The translations under genes and the position numbers were made by a program. The notes beneath the pieces were generated by a model. That model was not told the origin of the DNA. It was given only the letters and a program-made list of their open reading frames with translations, and ran no database searches. A stretch of 64,000 nucleotides of DNA, taken from contig NZ_NOIG01000005.1 in the NCBI RefSeq assembly GCF_002245625.1, positions 186,001-250,000 on the forward strand, written 5' to 3'. The DNA is from Acidovorax kalamii. GTDB lineage: Bacteria > Pseudomonadota > Gammaproteobacteria > Burkholderiales > Burkholderiaceae_C. Within the stretch, counting starts at the first letter, position 1. Each line of letters opens with the position of its first letter. Below, in pieces: positions 16,782-25,671 of this stretch.

Positions 16782-19327
16782 TGGGCCTCATGCGCCATCT
16801 GGAGAAGTTGTCCCTGAGGTCTGTTTCGTGGATCTCGCACGCAAGTACCATGGTCCTGGTGGTGGGGGCGCTCGCTGCGCTGGCGAGTCTGCTTGCCGTG
16901 GGGGCGTTGGCTGTGAATGACTTTCGAGGAGCCCGGGCCAATGACCTGTCGCATGCCACGATGCTGGCCCGCATCCTGGAGGACCAGGCCACCCGAACCT
17001 TCGAGACCGCTGAGTTGGCGCTGGAGGCGCTGGCCATCGCACCCGCGCTGGGTTCGGTGGCGGCAGACCCCCGGCGGATGGAAGAAGCTCTGACCCAGGC
17101 TTTGACGGGCTTGTCGTTTCTGCGCAGCCTGGCGGTGGTGGATACCGGCGGCCGCATTGTGGCCAGTACGCAAAAGGGGGATGCAGAAACGTTCGTGGAC
17201 ATGTCCCGGCTTGGAGGCAAGCCCACCCTCGGTCGTAGCGTTCTGGGAACACTAACCCCTGGGCGTGGCTTGCAGGCAATCCGTCTTCATGGAGCTGCTG
17301 CACCGGCACCGGCTGGTGTGGCGTTCGTGCCGATGCTGTACAGCTACAAGAACGAAGCCGGGCACGAGTTGACATTGATCGCTTTGGTCAACCCGGATTC
17401 GCTCTCAAATTTTCAGCATCTGACGCTGGAGACAGACAGCTTTGATTCGGTGGTGACCTCTTACGGGGGGCAGGTTCTCGCAACGTCCGGGCCCGCAGCC
17501 GGATACGTCGGGACCTGGGTCAACCAGCGTGTTCCCGTGTTCACGCATTACCTGCCCGGTCAAGAGCACGCAGCCTATATTGGTGCGGGCGTGTTGGGCG
17601 AGAACCAGATCGTCGGCTTTCGCGTTTCGGGTACCAAGCCACTGTTGGTGATGGTTGAAGAGTCCTCGCGCAGTGCTGTACAGCGCTGGTTGCGGGAGGC
17701 ACGTGCCCTGCTGGGCATTGGCATTGCGCTGGTTTTGCTGGTAGTCGGGTTGACCTTTGTGGTGTGGCGAAGTGTGAGAACCCGCGAGTTCGCGCGCCGT
17801 GCAGTGGATGCAGCGCATGCCCGGGTAGCCCGCAATGAGCGAGAACTGTCAGTCCTGATGCGCAGTGTGCAGGAGTTGATCTTTCGCACCGATGCCGATG
17901 GTGTCATCACCTATGTCAATGCCCATTGGACGGCTTTTACAGGAGATGCAGCAACGCGGGCCAAGGGGCAGAATCTGCGTGACGTTGTGGCCCCATTGAG
18001 CCGAGCGGAGCTTGCCAGGGTGCTGAATCCCACTTCTGCCGATGGGGTGCGTACATGCCAGGTCGTGCTGAACGTAGGCGAGGGCAAGGAGATGATGTTG
18101 CAGCTCGCGGTGGTTCCGTTGCTTTCCGAAGGGCGTGTGACAGGCTTTGCTGGCAGCGCAGTGGATGTGACGGAGCGTTGGGTTGCGCAGCAACAGTTGC
18201 ATTCTCAGTTGGCGTTCCAGGATTTGCTGCTGGAGACCAACCCGCTTCCGATCTCGGTCACCGATGAGCAGGGGCGATTCATGTTGGTCAACAAGGCCTG
18301 GGAGCAATACAAAGGGCGGCAGCGCGCAACCGTGCTGGGTCGGGAATTCGTATCCGTCCTTCCACCCGATGAGGCCAAGGTGCACCAGTCCTCCAACGTC
18401 CAGTTGTTGCGCTGGGGTGGGCGGGCCTTGTTGGACACCAAGGTTCGCCACGGGGACGGATCGCGGCGTGACACGCGGATCGCCAAGGCGGCGATTGAAG
18501 ACGAGCATGGCCGGGTGACGGGTGTGCTCAGCATCCTGATGGACGTGAGTGAGTTCCGCGAGGCCGAGCGTGCGACCCAGGAGGCACGTGATGCGGCCGA
18601 AGAGGCGTCGCGGGCCAAGTCGGAGTTTGTGGCCAACATGAGCCATGAACTGCGTACCCCACTGCAGTCCATCCTGGGTTTCGCCGAGCTGGGCATGTTG
18701 CGCGGGCGTGCGCAGCCCAAGCTAGCGGGAATGTTTGAAGACATTCATCTTGCGGGCAAGCGCATGCTGACGCTGGTCAACGACCTGTTGGAGGTTTCGA
18801 AGCTGGAGAGCACGGTGGGGACCTTCCACCTGGAGCGCATCGACCTGCGTGGCGTGGTGCGCCCGGTCATCCGTGAGTTGGAGCCACTTCTGGAACGCAG
18901 CCATCTGATGATGGATATGGACATGTCCGAGACGCCCTTGGTGGCCAAGGCCGACCCGCTGCGCTTTCAGCAAGTGATCCGCAATGTGGTGGCCAATGCC
19001 ATCAAATTTTCGCCACCGGGCAGCACCATCACGCTGCAGGGCTTCATGGACCCGCAAGGCCAGGTGCACCTGGCGGTGCAGGACGAGGGGCCAGGCATTC
19101 CGGAGTCCGAACTCGAAACCATATTTGAGGCGTTTGTGCAGTCGAGCAAAACCAAGGACGGTTCAGGGGGGACAGGCCTGGGGCTGGCTATCTGCCGCAA
19201 GATTGTGGAGGCTATGGGAGGTCAGATCTATGCCCGCAATGTGCCCGCCAGCGGAGCGGCCTTTCACATCGTCCTGCCCGCAAGGGGGCAAGCGGAAACC
19301 ATGCCTGCACCCTTGGGGCTGGAGTAG
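16781..19327 (+). CDS. Membrane PAS-PAS sensor histidine kinase
   Basis: The 848-residue protein has two membrane helices (about 22-45 and 309-329) around a 260-residue periplasmic sensor of Cache-like character. Two cytoplasmic PAS domains follow (about 355-475 and 485-605), then a HisKA domain with phospho-acceptor H622 in NMSHELRTPL, and a HATPase domain with DEGPGIPE and GGTGLGLAI boxes. There is no C-terminal receiver, so it needs separate receivers; four are encoded in the two adjacent divergent operons counting REC-Hpt, HTH-REC and CheY-like genes plus possible others elsewhere. The start overlaps the binding-protein stop by one base. It likely senses a ligand delivered by that protein. 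Confidence 0.92.
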   Translation: MGLMRHLEKLSLRSVSWISHASTMVLVVGALAALASLLAVGALAVNDFRGARANDLSHATMLARILEDQATRTFETAELALEALAIAPALGSVAADPRRMEEALTQALTGLSFLRSLAVVDTGGRIVASTQKGDAETFVDMSRLGGKPTLGRSVLGTLTPGRGLQAIRLHGAAAPAPAGVAFVPMLYSYKNEAGHELTLIALVNPDSLSNFQHLTLETDSFDSVVTSYGGQVLATSGPAAGYVGTWVNQRVPVFTHYLPGQEHAAYIGAGVLGENQIVGFRVSGTKPLLVMVEESSRSAVQRWLREARALLGIGIALVLLVVGLTFVVWRSVRTREFARRAVDAAHARVARNERELSVLMRSVQELIFRTDADGVITYVNAHWTAFTGDAATRAKGQNLRDVVAPLSRAELARVLNPTSADGVRTCQVVLNVGEGKEMMLQLAVVPLLSEGRVTGFAGSAVDVTERWVAQQQLHSQLAFQDLLLETNPLPISVTDEQGRFMLVNKAWEQYKGRQRATVLGREFVSVLPPDEAKVHQSSNVQLLRWGGRALLDTKVRHGDGSRRDTRIAKAAIEDEHGRVTGVLSILMDVSEFREAERATQEARDAAEEASRAKSEFVANMSHELRTPLQSILGFAELGMLRGRAQPKLAGMFEDIHLAGKRMLTLVNDLLEVSKLESTVGTFHLERIDLRGVVRPVIRELEPLLERSHLMMDMDMSETPLVAKADPLRFQQVIRNVVANAIKFSPPGSTITLQGFMDPQGQVHLAVQDEGPGIPESELETIFEAFVQSSKTKDGSGGTGLGLAICRKIVEAMGGQIYARNVPASGAAFHIVLPARGQAETMPAPLGLE

Positions 19328-19402
19328 TCGGACCTCGCCAAACTGCGGCAACCAGCCTGCCAACAGGAGTTTTTGCAGAGAGACCGCTTGTAGTAGCTAC
19401 CC

Positions 19403-20350
19403 CTATGGCGCGATCGCGTGCGGCGCCACTGGTGCTGCCTGCGGAAACTCTGGTTGAGCCGTTGAGCCTGATCGTCGCACTGCTGAATGCTCCCGGAGGT
19501 AGCGTGCAATGGCCTCCAGTACACCGCTGAGATCCCGCTGCACGGCATCGAACTGGGCGCTGCGTTCGCGGCTGGCTTCGTCCATGTAGATCGGCCGCCG
19601 GATTTCCACCTGCAAGCTGTGCCGCTGGTGCCCGGGTTGGCCGATCTGTGCGATGAGCTGCACGCCCTTGTAAGGGTTGTTGCGCGCCACCGTGTACCCC
19701 CTGGCTTTGAGTTCCTGCTCAACCAGGTCCACGAAAGCTGGCTCACAGGTGGTGCCGTCGCGGTCGCCCAGCACGAAGTCGGCCAGAGGGTGCTCGCTCT
19801 GGATCTGCAGCCGTTCGTAGGCGTTGTTGGGCATGGAGTGCAGGTTCAGGTGCCAGACGGCGCCGAATTTTGCATGGGTGTGCTCGATGGCAGTGGCGAG
19901 TGCCTCGTGGTAGGGCTGGTAGCAGCGCCTGATGCGCCGCTGTACCTCGGCCACCGGGAGCTTGCGGGCATAGATGGGGGTGGTGGCGTTCACGTTGCGC
20001 CAGATAAGGCCATAGCCCAGGCGGGTCTTTTCGCTGGGGGCCAGCGGCGTGGGCCAAGGTGTGTCGAGCAATGCCGGGTCCAGGTCATCGAGCGTGCGGT
20101 TGGCATCGATGTAGCTGCGCGGGAAATGCGCTGCCAGCAAAGTGGCGCCCACGTCCGGGGCGGCATGCCACAGGGCCTCCACATGCGTGTCTTCCGCTGC
20201 GCGCAGAAGTGCGCGGGGGACTGCGTGGCCGAAATCTTCCGGATAGGTGGTGCCACTGTGCGGGGAGTCGCAGACCAGCGGAATGGCAGGTGCCACCGGG
20301 GCGCGCAGGGTGAATGCGGGTTCCCCGCTGTGCAGGTGCGGCGCGCTCAT
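19403..20350 (-). CDS. N-formylglutamate amidohydrolase family protein
   Basis: The 315-residue protein matches the FGase family (HutG2-like): DSPHSGTTYPEDF near the N-terminus, DANRTLDDLDP, and the WHLNLHSM metal-binding segment. The family hydrolyses N-formylglutamate to glutamate and formate in histidine breakdown, but many members act on other N-acyl amino acids. No hut genes are near. It overlaps the Bug solute-binding gene by 4 bp, which suggests that the transported compound is its substrate. The last 20 residues are low-complexity and probably disordered. Confidence 0.87.
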   Translation of the reverse strand: MSAPHLHSGEPAFTLRAPVAPAIPLVCDSPHSGTTYPEDFGHAVPRALLRAAEDTHVEALWHAAPDVGATLLAAHFPRSYIDANRTLDDLDPALLDTPWPTPLAPSEKTRLGYGLIWRNVNATTPIYARKLPVAEVQRRIRRCYQPYHEALATAIEHTHAKFGAVWHLNLHSMPNNAYERLQIQSEHPLADFVLGDRDGTTCEPAFVDLVEQELKARGYTVARNNPYKGVQLIAQIGQPGHQRHSLQVEIRRPIYMDEASRERSAQFDAVQRDLSGVLEAIARYLREHSAVRRSGSTAQPEFPQAAPVAPHAIAP

Positions 20351-21345
20351 TCTGCAGACAGCTTGGCGACCTTTGCCACGCGCGCATAGCGCTCCAGCGC
20401 CTGCTGGATCTGCACCCCGAACTGCGCCGGCGTGCCAGGAATCAGCGTGGCGCCTGCGTCGTCCATCTTCTTGATGAAGTCGGGTTGTTTCATAGCCGCG
20501 TGGATCGCCTGGTTGAGCCGGTTGACCACCGGGGCTGGCGTGCCCGCTGGGGCGACGACGCCGAACCAGCCCCCTGAGCCCATTTCCTTGAAACCCAGCT
20601 CGCCGTAGGTCGGTACGTCGGGCAGCAGGGCCGAGCGGCTGTCCGACAGCACCGCCAGGGCGCGCAGGCGGCCTGACTTGATGTGGGGCAATGCAGAAGG
20701 CAGGTTGTCGGTGATGCCATCGACCTGCCCGGCGACGGCGTCATTGAGTGCCATGCCCGCGCCCTTGTAGGGGACATGCAGCAGCTGGATCTTGGCCAGG
20801 CTGGAGAAATGCTCAACGTTTGCATGCCCTAGCGAGCCTGTGCCCGGAGAGCCGAAGGTGTACTTGTTGGGGTTGGCACGGGCCAGTGCGATGAACTCCT
20901 GCATGGTCTTGGCGGGGAAGTTCGCGTGCACCGCAAACACGCTGGGGACGGTGGCCACGTTGGAGATGGGGGCAAAGTCCCGCACCGCGTCGTACTTCAT
21001 GCGGCTGCCATAGGCGGCCGCATTGGAGCCATGCGTGCTCATGGTGGCCATGCCCAGGGTGTAGCCGTCGGCACGCGATTTGGCCACCAGCTCCATGCCC
21101 AGCGAGCCGCCAGCCCCCGCCTTGTTCTCCACCACGATGGGCTGACCCAGCTCGCGGCTCGCAAATTCGGCAATCAGCCGGGCCGCCAAGTCGGTGGAGC
21201 CGCTGGGCGCAAAGGGCACGATCAGCTTGATGGGCCGGTCTGGGTAGCTTGCCTGCGCGTGGGCCATGCCGCTCCATGGTGCAAAGGCCAGCACCAGCAG
21301 CGCGGCCCTGCGGGCGGGTGAAAAGGAGGAGTGGAAGGTTGCCAT
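20347..21345 (-). CDS. Bug/TctC-family periplasmic solute-binding protein
   Basis: The 332-residue protein has a signal peptide (about 1-31, ending SGMAHAQA) and the Bug fold: YPDRPIKLIVPFAPSGSTD, ENKAGAGGSLGME, FGSPGTGSLGH and VPYKGAGMALNDAV. Bug proteins bind small carboxylates and amides in the periplasm and are highly expanded in Burkholderiales; most work without a dedicated transporter. The ATG at 21345 fits the signal peptide; a longer frame upstream is not used. It is divergent from a LysR gene and coupled to the amidohydrolase, which suggests an N-acyl amino acid as ligand. Confidence 0.92.
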   Translation of the reverse strand: MATFHSSFSPARRAALLVLAFAPWSGMAHAQASYPDRPIKLIVPFAPSGSTDLAARLIAEFASRELGQPIVVENKAGAGGSLGMELVAKSRADGYTLGMATMSTHGSNAAAYGSRMKYDAVRDFAPISNVATVPSVFAVHANFPAKTMQEFIALARANPNKYTFGSPGTGSLGHANVEHFSSLAKIQLLHVPYKGAGMALNDAVAGQVDGITDNLPSALPHIKSGRLRALAVLSDSRSALLPDVPTYGELGFKEMGSGGWFGVVAPAGTPAPVVNRLNQAIHAAMKQPDFIKKMDDAGATLIPGTPAQFGVQIQQALERYARVAKVAKLSAE

Positions 21346-21506
21346 GGTGGTGGGTTGTCTCGGTGGCCAAAAAGGTGCCGGCAAGTCTCCTGTGAACGGC
21401 GCGTGCCCGCAAACGACAGTCTCGCATTGCTGCATTACCATTAGTCATACAGCCGTCATCGCGCCATTGCCTTTGGCGTCCGCTTCTTTTCACGCTTCTG
21501 TGCCCT

Positions 21507-22421
21507 ATGCGTCTTCATTCCGCATCCATGTCTGAGCTGCATGCCTTTGTCACGGTGGTACGCACGGGCAGCTTTTCGCGGGCGGCTGAGGAACTGTGTG
21601 TGACGCAGGGCGCCATCAGCCGGGCGGTGGCGCGGCTGGAGAGCCACTACGGCAAGGTGCTGCTGCGGCGCAGTGCGCACCAGATGGTGCTTACCCAGTC
21701 TGGCGAACAATTGCTGGAGGCCGTGCGGGAACCTTTGGCTGTGATTGAAGCGGCAAGCGAGGCGCTGCGCGTGGGCCCCTCGCAGACCATGGAGCTGGTT
21801 CTTTCGGTGGTGCCCACATTGGCCAGTGTGTGGTTGGTGCCGCGCCTGCCGGATTTCCAGGCCCGGCACCCCGAGGTGCGTGTGCGTTTCGTCCCCTACC
21901 GCAAGGACGAGGATTTTTCGGGGCCCACACCGCATGCCGCCATCCTGACCGGCTTGGGGCCGTCGCAATGGCCCACCTGGGAGTGCGACTACCTCATCGG
22001 CCGCGAAGTGGTGCCCGTGTGCCACCCAGCACGTGCAGCCAGGCAACGCTGGCGGCGCCCCGCAGATCTGGTTGCCGAACCCTTGCTGGCCCATTCCACA
22101 TCCCCTGGTAACTGGGCTCAGTGGTTACGTGCCGCTGGGGTCGAAGGGATGGAGCCCGAGCTATCGACGGTGTTCGATCAGGTTTCCATCCTGATCCAGG
22201 CGGCCCTGGCCGACATGGGCGTGGCGTTGGTGCAGCGCTGCCTGGTGCGTGCGGAGCTGGAGGCGGGCCGCCTTGTCACGCCGTTTGACCTGCCGATCAG
22301 CCTGCAGCGTGGCTACTTTTTGTGCCGCCTGCCCGGCCGCCACACGGCGGCCAGCCTGCCCGTGTTTCGCCAGTGGCTGCTGGAGATGGCGCGCCAGGAC
22401 ATTGGGTCGATGCCTGTGTAG
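21507..22421 (+). CDS. LysR-family transcriptional regulator
   Basis: The 304-residue protein has an N-terminal LysR helix-turn-helix (about 8-66: FVTVVRTGSFSRAAEELCVT and QGAISRAVARLES) and a C-terminal effector domain (about 90-300). It is divergent from the Bug/amidohydrolase pair across 161 bp, the standard arrangement for a LysR regulator and its target. The effector is unknown; it may be the Bug ligand. An upstream in-frame start was not needed. A bidirectional terminator lies 35 bp after the stop. Confidence 0.9.
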   Translation: MRLHSASMSELHAFVTVVRTGSFSRAAEELCVTQGAISRAVARLESHYGKVLLRRSAHQMVLTQSGEQLLEAVREPLAVIEAASEALRVGPSQTMELVLSVVPTLASVWLVPRLPDFQARHPEVRVRFVPYRKDEDFSGPTPHAAILTGLGPSQWPTWECDYLIGREVVPVCHPARAARQRWRRPADLVAEPLLAHSTSPGNWAQWLRAAGVEGMEPELSTVFDQVSILIQAALADMGVALVQRCLVRAELEAGRLVTPFDLPISLQRGYFLCRLPGRHTAASLPVFRQWLLEMARQDIGSMPV

Positions 22422-22455
22422 GGCCTGGTTGGCAAAGCGTGCACTCAAAACAAAA

Positions 22456-22478
22456 AGCCCTCTTGCGAGGGCTCTTTT
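22456..22478. terminator. Bidirectional intrinsic terminator
   Basis: AGCCCTC (22456-22462), loop TTGC, GAGGGCT (22467-22473) then CTTTT on the plus strand; on the minus strand the stem is followed by TTTTTG. It sits between the LysR stop (22421) and the stop of the small minus-strand gene (22522), so it can end both convergent transcripts. Confidence 0.85.
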
Positions 22479-22521
22479 GCAAGGTGCCGGTTTGTGCCAC
22501 CGGCCTATGACGATCTGGCGA

Positions 22522-22692
22522 TCAGCCGCCCTTCTTGGAGCGCTTGCCAGGGTTCTTCTTGCTGCGGGTTGCCACACCGCGCTCCAGGCTCACGCGCTGG
22601 CCACGGCCGGGGGTGGCCAGGGTGTAGCCGGGCAGGGGCGTTGGGCGGGGGGTGCGCTTGCGGTCTGCTTCGGTGACGATCTTGTTGCCCAT
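22522..22692 (-). CDS. Small highly basic protein of unknown function
   Basis: This 56-residue open frame (MGNKIVTEADRKRTPRPTPL at the start, RSKKNPGKRSKKGG at the end) is rich in Lys, Arg, Pro and Gly with no hydrophobic segment, so it is probably cytoplasmic and may bind nucleic acid. I do not recognise a family. Support for it being real: an ATG start in a space that has no other gene, a strong terminator 44-66 bp downstream, and a composition unlike random GC-rich frames (regular lysine tail). No strong ribosome site is visible. Confidence 0.6.
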   Translation of the reverse strand: MGNKIVTEADRKRTPRPTPLPGYTLATPGRGQRVSLERGVATRSKKNPGKRSKKGG

Positions 22693-22844
22693 GGTAGGTC
22701 TCAAAGTTGGTGGAAAAGAGAGCGATTTTAGGCCACAGCCGGGTGGCCGGGCGCTGAAAGGTGTTTGGCAGCTGTTTTACAGACTCTCATAGCGTCACAA
22801 ACTGCGGCCCCCAACAGCACCCGGTGCGCGAGCCAGCCCCTTCG

Positions 22845-23447
22845 TCAGCCAGGAACCGCAAGACGTGCCAGCACCTCGGTTTTACCTTTGGTGTCCGCCC
22901 GCAGGATCAGCGCTTCACCCGAGCTGGTATTGGTGTTTGCCAGGTCGGACAGCACAAACATGTGGGTGAACCACGCCTCGAATCGACCAGGCCGGGACGA
23001 CGCCGCAACCAGCGCCGCCCGCAGTTCACGCAGGTAGGCCGCGCTGGTGGTCTCCGGGCTGCCCCGGGGGGACCCGAGCGCCGCCCAGACCTGGGGTGGG
23101 CCAAAGGCAAGGGTGGCGCTGTCCACGCAGCGGCACCAGGGGCTCGACAAAACCTTGCCTGGTTGCAGTTGGCGCTGCCGAAACCACGCCCCCACGCTGC
23201 GCGCCTGGGCGCGGCCTTCGTCGTTCAGGTTGCGCTGGGTGCTGCAGTCACCCAGGCGGAATCCGGGCGGGTCGAACGTGCCGGGGGCCAGCGAATGGCG
23301 GAACGCGGCCACCACCCCGCCTTTGCGCAACAAGGCTTCGGCATCCGGGTCTTGTGCTGCCCAACTGCGCAGGCTGGCCAGGGCCAGCCCGGCACCCAGC
23401 ACCGCACGGCGCGCAACGCGGGGTTCAGGCAGCAGGCTGGAAGGCAT
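22845..23447 (-). CDS. Histidine phosphatase family protein, Tat-exported
   Basis: The 200-residue protein starts with a Tat-like leader (RVARRAVLGAGLALASLRSWA) and continues with a phosphohistidine-type fold: VVAAFRHSLAPGT with R50-H51 as the phospho-acceptor motif, DPPGFRLGDCSTQRNL and the conserved EGRAQA helix. A second His occurs in WFTHMFVL near residue 178. The usual RHG/RHA is RHS here, which still keeps Arg-His. Substrate is unknown. The ATG at 23447 overlaps the end of the upstream metallo-hydrolase gene by 23 bp; the longer frame through that gene is a shadow. Both proteins are Tat-type exports, so they may act together in the periplasm. Confidence 0.82.
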   Translation of the reverse strand: MPSSLLPEPRVARRAVLGAGLALASLRSWAAQDPDAEALLRKGGVVAAFRHSLAPGTFDPPGFRLGDCSTQRNLNDEGRAQARSVGAWFRQRQLQPGKVLSSPWCRCVDSATLAFGPPQVWAALGSPRGSPETTSAAYLRELRAALVAASSRPGRFEAWFTHMFVLSDLANTNTSSGEALILRADTKGKTEVLARLAVPG

Positions 23448-24393
23448 AGCCGCTGCCCGAGGCTGCCATGCGGCCAAAGGCCGGGAACGGGAAGTGGAAG
23501 CCGCCCAGCATGGCGTTGCTGGCGGTGATGCGCTGGAACACATCGCGCCGCACCTTGCGCGCAGCCTCGGCATCCATGTCAAACGTCACGGCCCAGTCGG
23601 GGTTGCGTGCAAACAGCGCGGGCACATTGGTCAGGTCCGCGACGTAGAAGAACTTCTGGCCCGATGAGGTCAGCTCGAACAGCGTGTGCCCCGGCGTATG
23701 GCCGTAGGCCGCCACGGACTTGATGCCTGGCGCCAGTTCCGCATCGGCCGCAAACTGCACCAGGGTGTCGGCGGGCATGGTGGCAAAGGTGCGCCGCACG
23801 TTCTCGAATGCGCCCTTCATGCCCGCAGGCGCAGCGGCCATGCGGGCGTCGCCCATCCAGAACGCGTGTTCAGCGGCGGGCACCATCACCTTGGCCTTGG
23901 GGAACACCCACTCACCGGCCTTGTTGCGGATGCCGTTGATGTGGTCGCCGTGGTAGTGGCTGATCAGCACCGTGTCGATGTCGGCTGCCTGCAGGCCCGC
24001 CGCGCGCAGGCTGTCGAGCAGCTTGCCCGTGGTGGCGCCGCCAAACTCCCCCAGGCCCGTGTCGATGAGGATCTTGCGTGCGCCCGCCACCACCAGAAAG
24101 GGCGTGTAGGGCACGTCGATGTAGTCGGTGGGCAACCCTTGGGATGCCAGCAGCGCACGCACCTCGGCCAGCGGCGCGTTCTTTACAAACTCCTCTCCCA
24201 GCGGGCGGCGCGTGATGCCATCGTTCAGCGCAATCACCTCCACATCGCCCACCTTCATGCGGCGAAAGCCGGGGCTGGGCAAGGTGGGGGTTCCGAAGTT
24301 GGGCGCGTTCTGTGCCCATACGGGAACAAAGGAGCCCGCTGCGTAAGCGGTGGTGGCCAGGCTTGCGCCCAGGAAGTGGCGGCGTGACAGCAT
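23425..24393 (-). CDS. Tat-exported metallo-beta-lactamase-fold hydrolase
   Basis: The 322-residue protein has a twin-arginine leader (LSRRHFLGASLATTAYA, cut near 28) and a metallo-beta-lactamase domain with the zinc motif SHYHGDH at 145-151 (H146, H148, D150, H151) and later ligands in YGHTPGHT and FYVADLTNV. This subgroup resembles lactonases and quorum-quenching-type MBL enzymes, but substrate cannot be read from sequence. Its gene overlaps the histidine phosphatase gene. Two dyads lie in its 136-bp upstream region and could be regulatory. Confidence 0.9.
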   Translation of the reverse strand: MLSRRHFLGASLATTAYAAGSFVPVWAQNAPNFGTPTLPSPGFRRMKVGDVEVIALNDGITRRPLGEEFVKNAPLAEVRALLASQGLPTDYIDVPYTPFLVVAGARKILIDTGLGEFGGATTGKLLDSLRAAGLQAADIDTVLISHYHGDHINGIRNKAGEWVFPKAKVMVPAAEHAFWMGDARMAAAPAGMKGAFENVRRTFATMPADTLVQFAADAELAPGIKSVAAYGHTPGHTLFELTSSGQKFFYVADLTNVPALFARNPDWAVTFDMDAEAARKVRRDVFQRITASNAMLGGFHFPFPAFGRMAASGSGYAFQPAA

Positions 24394-24463
24394 GAAACTC
24401 TCCGGTCTTGAGTTGAACTGGGGAGTCGCAACTGTAGCGGTGCCCGAGAGATTGCCACGTGCC

Positions 24464-24518
24464 GTTGCACTAACCTGTTAGCAACGTGGGGCTTTTGCTG
24501 GTAATTGGGGTTAACCCC
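24464..24518. promoter_or_regulatory. Two dyads upstream of the metallo-hydrolase gene
   Basis: GTTGC (24464-24468) and GCAAC (24481-24485) flank the smaller dyad TAAC-CT-GTTA (24471-24480). About 20 bp further is the perfect 12-bp palindrome GGGGTTAACCCC (24507-24518). The region separates the DUF gene stop (24530) from the hydrolase start (24393). It could be an operator or weak terminator; the sequence alone cannot decide. Confidence 0.4.
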
Positions 24519-24529
24519 GCATCGAGGGC

Positions 24530-24898
24530 CTAGTCGATCGCGAAAGCCGCGCGCAGTGCATCGCAAAAGGCGGGGCTCCCGCTGACTGTGAGGGTGATCG
24601 TGGTCCGGGGTGGGGCAGGGCTGCCTGCCGTCGCGTGAAGTTGCCCGGCGGAGTCGTCAAACCTCAGCGCCAGCGGTGTGCTGACCTCCTGCGTGCCATG
24701 CAGGTCGTAGTGCCATTCGCCGCCGTCTTCTGAGGGGCCACAGGCATCGGGCCAATGCTGGTGCGCCCAGGCCAGCACTGCAACGATTTCGGCGTGCAAT
24801 GTGGGGATCTGCGCGGGCTGCACGCTCGCCATGGCGTCAAACGTACCTACGCCGTCCGCGTCTTCGCTGTAGTCAAAATCCAGGTAGTTCAGGTTCAT
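24530..24898 (-). CDS. Small acidic cytoplasmic protein of unknown function
   Basis: The 122-residue protein (start MNLNYLDFDYSEDADGVGTF) has no signal peptide or membrane helix and is acidic. I do not recognise a family; codon pattern, ATG start and lack of a competing frame support it. It lies 19 bp downstream of the IclR gene on the same strand, so it may be co-transcribed. The phrase VLAWAHQHWPDACGPSEDGG and the alternating hydrophobic C-terminal strands suggest a small alpha/beta domain. No function is proposed. Confidence 0.7.
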   Translation of the reverse strand: MNLNYLDFDYSEDADGVGTFDAMASVQPAQIPTLHAEIVAVLAWAHQHWPDACGPSEDGGEWHYDLHGTQEVSTPLALRFDDSAGQLHATAGSPAPPRTTITLTVSGSPAFCDALRAAFAID

Positions 24899-24917
24899 GG
24901 TGTCCGTTAAAGAGATG

Positions 24918-25670
24918 TCATGTCCAGGTACGGCCCAGCGCCTGGGCGGCTTCGCCCAGGCGGGTCACCTGCTGTAGCGCCTGCGCCAGCGGCATGCGTG
25001 CTGCTGGTGCTTGCAGTGCCACGGCGCAGCGTACCTGCCGCCGCCCGCTGCCCAGCACAGGCACGGCCACACAAACGAGACCGTCCACAAACTCTTCGGC
25101 GTCTGTGGCGTAACCCTGCCGCAGGATCTGCTCCAGCTCGGCCTCCAGGGCGGCGCGGTCGGTCAAAGTCGTGGCCGTGTGGCGGGTCAGCGGCAGTCCG
25201 TCCAGGATCGCCGCCCGGCGCGCGGCCGACAGGTGGGCCAGAAACAGCTTGCCGCTGGCCGAGCAGTGGATCGGCACGCGCGTGCCGGGCCGCAGCTCCA
25301 TGCGCAGCGGAAAGGCCGACTCCACGCGGTCCAGGTAGATCACCTCGGCGCCGCTGAGCGCCGTGAGGTTGCAGCTCTCGCCAATATCGGCCACCAGCTG
25401 GCGCAGCACCGCATGGCGCACGCCATGCTGGGTCCCCGCGCTGAGCGTGCTTTCGGCCAGGCGCAGCAGGCGGGGCGCGGGGGTGTAGCGGCGCCCATCG
25501 GGCTCACGTGCCAGCAGGCCACCGCTTTCGAGCTGGCCCAGCATGCGGTGCACGCTGGGTTTGGGCCATCCCGATGCCTCGATGGCATCTGCAAGGCTGA
25601 ACGGGCGGCCGTGGGCGCACATGATTTCCAGCAGTTCAAACAGGCGCAGGCTGGGGGATGAGTTGGTCAT
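24918..25670 (-). CDS. IclR-family transcriptional regulator
   Basis: The 250-residue protein has an N-terminal winged helix (about 8-70: LFELLEIMCAHGRPFSLADA, then GWPKPSVHRMLGQLES) and a C-terminal IclR effector domain (about 80-245, with HCSASGKLFLAHL and the EEFVDGLVCVAVPV segment). It is divergent from the SDR-monooxygenase operon and most likely represses it until a substrate-derived ligand binds. The ATG at 25670 is chosen because it gives the normal N-terminus and leaves the AATCCCG dyad upstream; an in-frame ATG at 25697 would put half the dyad inside the gene. Confidence 0.9.
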   Translation of the reverse strand: MTNSSPSLRLFELLEIMCAHGRPFSLADAIEASGWPKPSVHRMLGQLESGGLLAREPDGRRYTPAPRLLRLAESTLSAGTQHGVRHAVLRQLVADIGESCNLTALSGAEVIYLDRVESAFPLRMELRPGTRVPIHCSASGKLFLAHLSAARRAAILDGLPLTRHTATTLTDRAALEAELEQILRQGYATDAEEFVDGLVCVAVPVLGSGRRQVRCAVALQAPAARMPLAQALQQVTRLGEAAQALGRTWT

Positions 25671-25671
25671 A

